Of a stretch of DNA of 6,029 nucleotides, positions 5,113-6,029 are shown piece by piece. A model generated the notes under the pieces. The model was not told the DNA's origin and did no database searches. It saw only the letters and a list, made by a program, of their open reading frames with translations. Positions within the stretch are counted from its first letter, which is position 1. Every line of letters starts with the position of its first letter. The stretch comes from Flavobacteriaceae bacterium (lineage in GTDB: Bacteria; Bacteroidota; Bacteroidia; Flavobacteriales; Flavobacteriaceae), in contig JAESTG010000208.1 of assembly GCA_016763715.1 (NCBI GenBank), forward strand, positions 1 through 6,029, given 5' to 3'. Position numbers and translations under genes: made by a program.

Positions 5113-6029
5113 GTGTTAACTTTGAATACAAACCGACCCAGATTGATTACAACCATAGCCGAAATAGGACAAGCGCACAACGGAAGCATCGATAAATTAT
5201 ATGAGTATATCGAAGCTGTTTCCAAGACAGGTGTGAGCGCAATTAAATTTCAAACCCATATTGCAGAAGCTGAAAGTAGCATCTACGAACCATTTAGAGT
5301 GAAATTTTCTCCTCAAGATGCCACTCGATATGACTACTGGAAACGTATGGAGTTTTCACAGCAAGAATGGTACGACATTGGTAGCCACTGCAAGAAATTG
5401 GGTCTCATTTTTATGAGTAGTCCATTTAGTAATAAAGCGGTTGATGTATTGGAAGAAGCTGGTGTAGAACAGTATAAAATTGGTAGTGGTGAGGTTAATA
5501 ATTTCCTTTTACTTAAAAAGGTGGTAGATACTGGTAAGCCAATTATCGTATCAAGCGGAATGAGTTCTTTCCAAGAATTGGATGCAACAGTCACTTTCCT
5601 TAAAAAGCACAATGCCAATTTCTCTATCCTTCAATGCACCACGAGTTATCCCACCAAACCTGCCGATTATGGGTTAAATGTAATTCAGGAACTGAAAAGC
5701 AGATACAATGTACCCGTTGGTTTTTCGGATCACTCATCCAATATTTCCACTGGTATAGCAGCTGTGGCGCTAGGTGCAGAAATCGTTGAATTCCATGTAG
5801 TGATTAGTAAAAATGAATTTGGCCCCGATGTGACCTCCTCTTTAACCATGGAGGAAGTTTCAAGTTTAGTGAAAGGCGTAGAAAATATTTCCAAGGCACT
5901 ATTGCATCCAATTGATAAAACTGATAATTCAAGATTTACTGAATTAAAGAATATTTTTGAAAAATCCCTAGCGGTGAATAAGAATTTACAGAAAGGGCAT
6001 ATTCTTACTTTTCAGGATTTGGAAGCGAA
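5113..6029 (+). CDS. NeuB-family nonulosonic acid synthase (partial, C-terminus outside window)
   Basis: This enzyme condenses phosphoenolpyruvate with an N-acetylated hexosamine to form a nine-carbon acidic sugar (sialic, legionaminic or pseudaminic type) in a TIM barrel. The frame opens after TAA at 5110-5112 and runs to the right edge. No ATG exists before the domain, so the start is GTG 5113 or TTG 5122. Numbered from TTG 5122, it shows EIGQAHNG (14-21), KFQTH (42-46), MSSPFS (98-103), KIGSGE (119-124), SSGM (144-147), LQCTTSYP (170-177), and metal-ligand His204 (SDH) and His225, then GPDV (234-237). These match meningococcal NeuB Glu25, Lys53, Gln55, Lys129, Glu134, His215, His236 and Asp247. 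The usual EKHFT around the second His is EFHVV here. The last residues (GHILTFQDLEA) begin the SAF antifreeze-like domain; roughly 35-45 residues are missing. Which nonulosonate it makes cannot be told from this window. Confidence 0.9.
   Translation, partial: MLTLNTNRPRLITTIAEIGQAHNGSIDKLYEYIEAVSKTGVSAIKFQTHIAEAESSIYEPFRVKFSPQDATRYDYWKRMEFSQQEWYDIGSHCKKLGLIFMSSPFSNKAVDVLEEAGVEQYKIGSGEVNNFLLLKKVVDTGKPIIVSSGMSSFQELDATVTFLKKHNANFSILQCTTSYPTKPADYGLNVIQELKSRYNVPVGFSDHSSNISTGIAAVALGAEIVEFHVVISKNEFGPDVTSSLTMEEVSSLVKGVENISKALLHPIDKTDNSRFTELKNIFEKSLAVNKNLQKGHILTFQDLEA

Noticed and set aside
5334..5618. Minus-strand open frame of 94 codons
   Set aside because: It is antisense to the NeuB-family gene, whose conserved motifs cover the same bases on the + strand.

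Overview
The window is the inside of a surface-polysaccharide (capsule, exopolysaccharide or O-antigen type) biosynthesis locus. The organism is most likely a member of the Bacteroidota, probably a flavobacterium. The reasons are AT-rich DNA, tightly packed or overlapping genes with almost no Shine-Dalgarno sequences, a long-form GDP-L-fucose synthase, and a glycosyltransferase whose N-terminus (MRIGKNPN...) resembles flavobacterial proteins I remember. I ran no database search.

Layout: seven genes, all on the + strand. (1) 1-753 is the C-terminal two thirds of GDP-L-fucose synthase, cut by the left edge. (2) 755-1549 is a family 2 glycosyltransferase of the WfgS/WcaE type. (3) 1531-2427 is a second, canonical family 2 glycosyltransferase that overlaps it by 19 bp. 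An 87-bp gap (2428-2514) follows, with no clear promoter, terminator or gene. (4) 2515-3456 is an extended-SDR nucleotide-sugar enzyme with decarboxylase-like active-site residues. (5) 3434-4423 is a divergent GT-A glycosyltransferase that overlaps it by 23 bp. (6) 4435-5076 is a left-handed beta-helix O-acetyltransferase of the CatB/Vat type. (7) From 5113 or 5122 to the right edge is a NeuB-family nonulosonate (sialic, legionaminic or pseudaminic acid-like) synthase. It has no ATG start and is cut inside its C-terminal domain.

How they work together: genes 1, 4 and 7 make activated or activatable sugars (GDP-L-fucose, a UDP-sugar product, and a nine-carbon acidic sugar). Genes 2, 3 and 5 transfer sugars onto the growing repeat unit at the cytoplasmic face of the inner membrane. 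Gene 6 probably O-acetylates the glycan or a precursor. The genes probably form one transcription unit. GDP-mannose 4,6-dehydratase (gmd), the CMP-nonulosonate synthetase, and the flippase and polymerase are expected outside the window.

I see no mobile element, CRISPR array, tRNA or rRNA, and no evidence of a wholly new system. The observations most worth a second look are the divergent third glycosyltransferase, the decarboxylase-like residues of the SDR enzyme, the altered ExHFT-type metal-site motif of the NeuB protein, and a perfect 9-bp hairpin enclosing an A8 tract early in the acetyltransferase gene.
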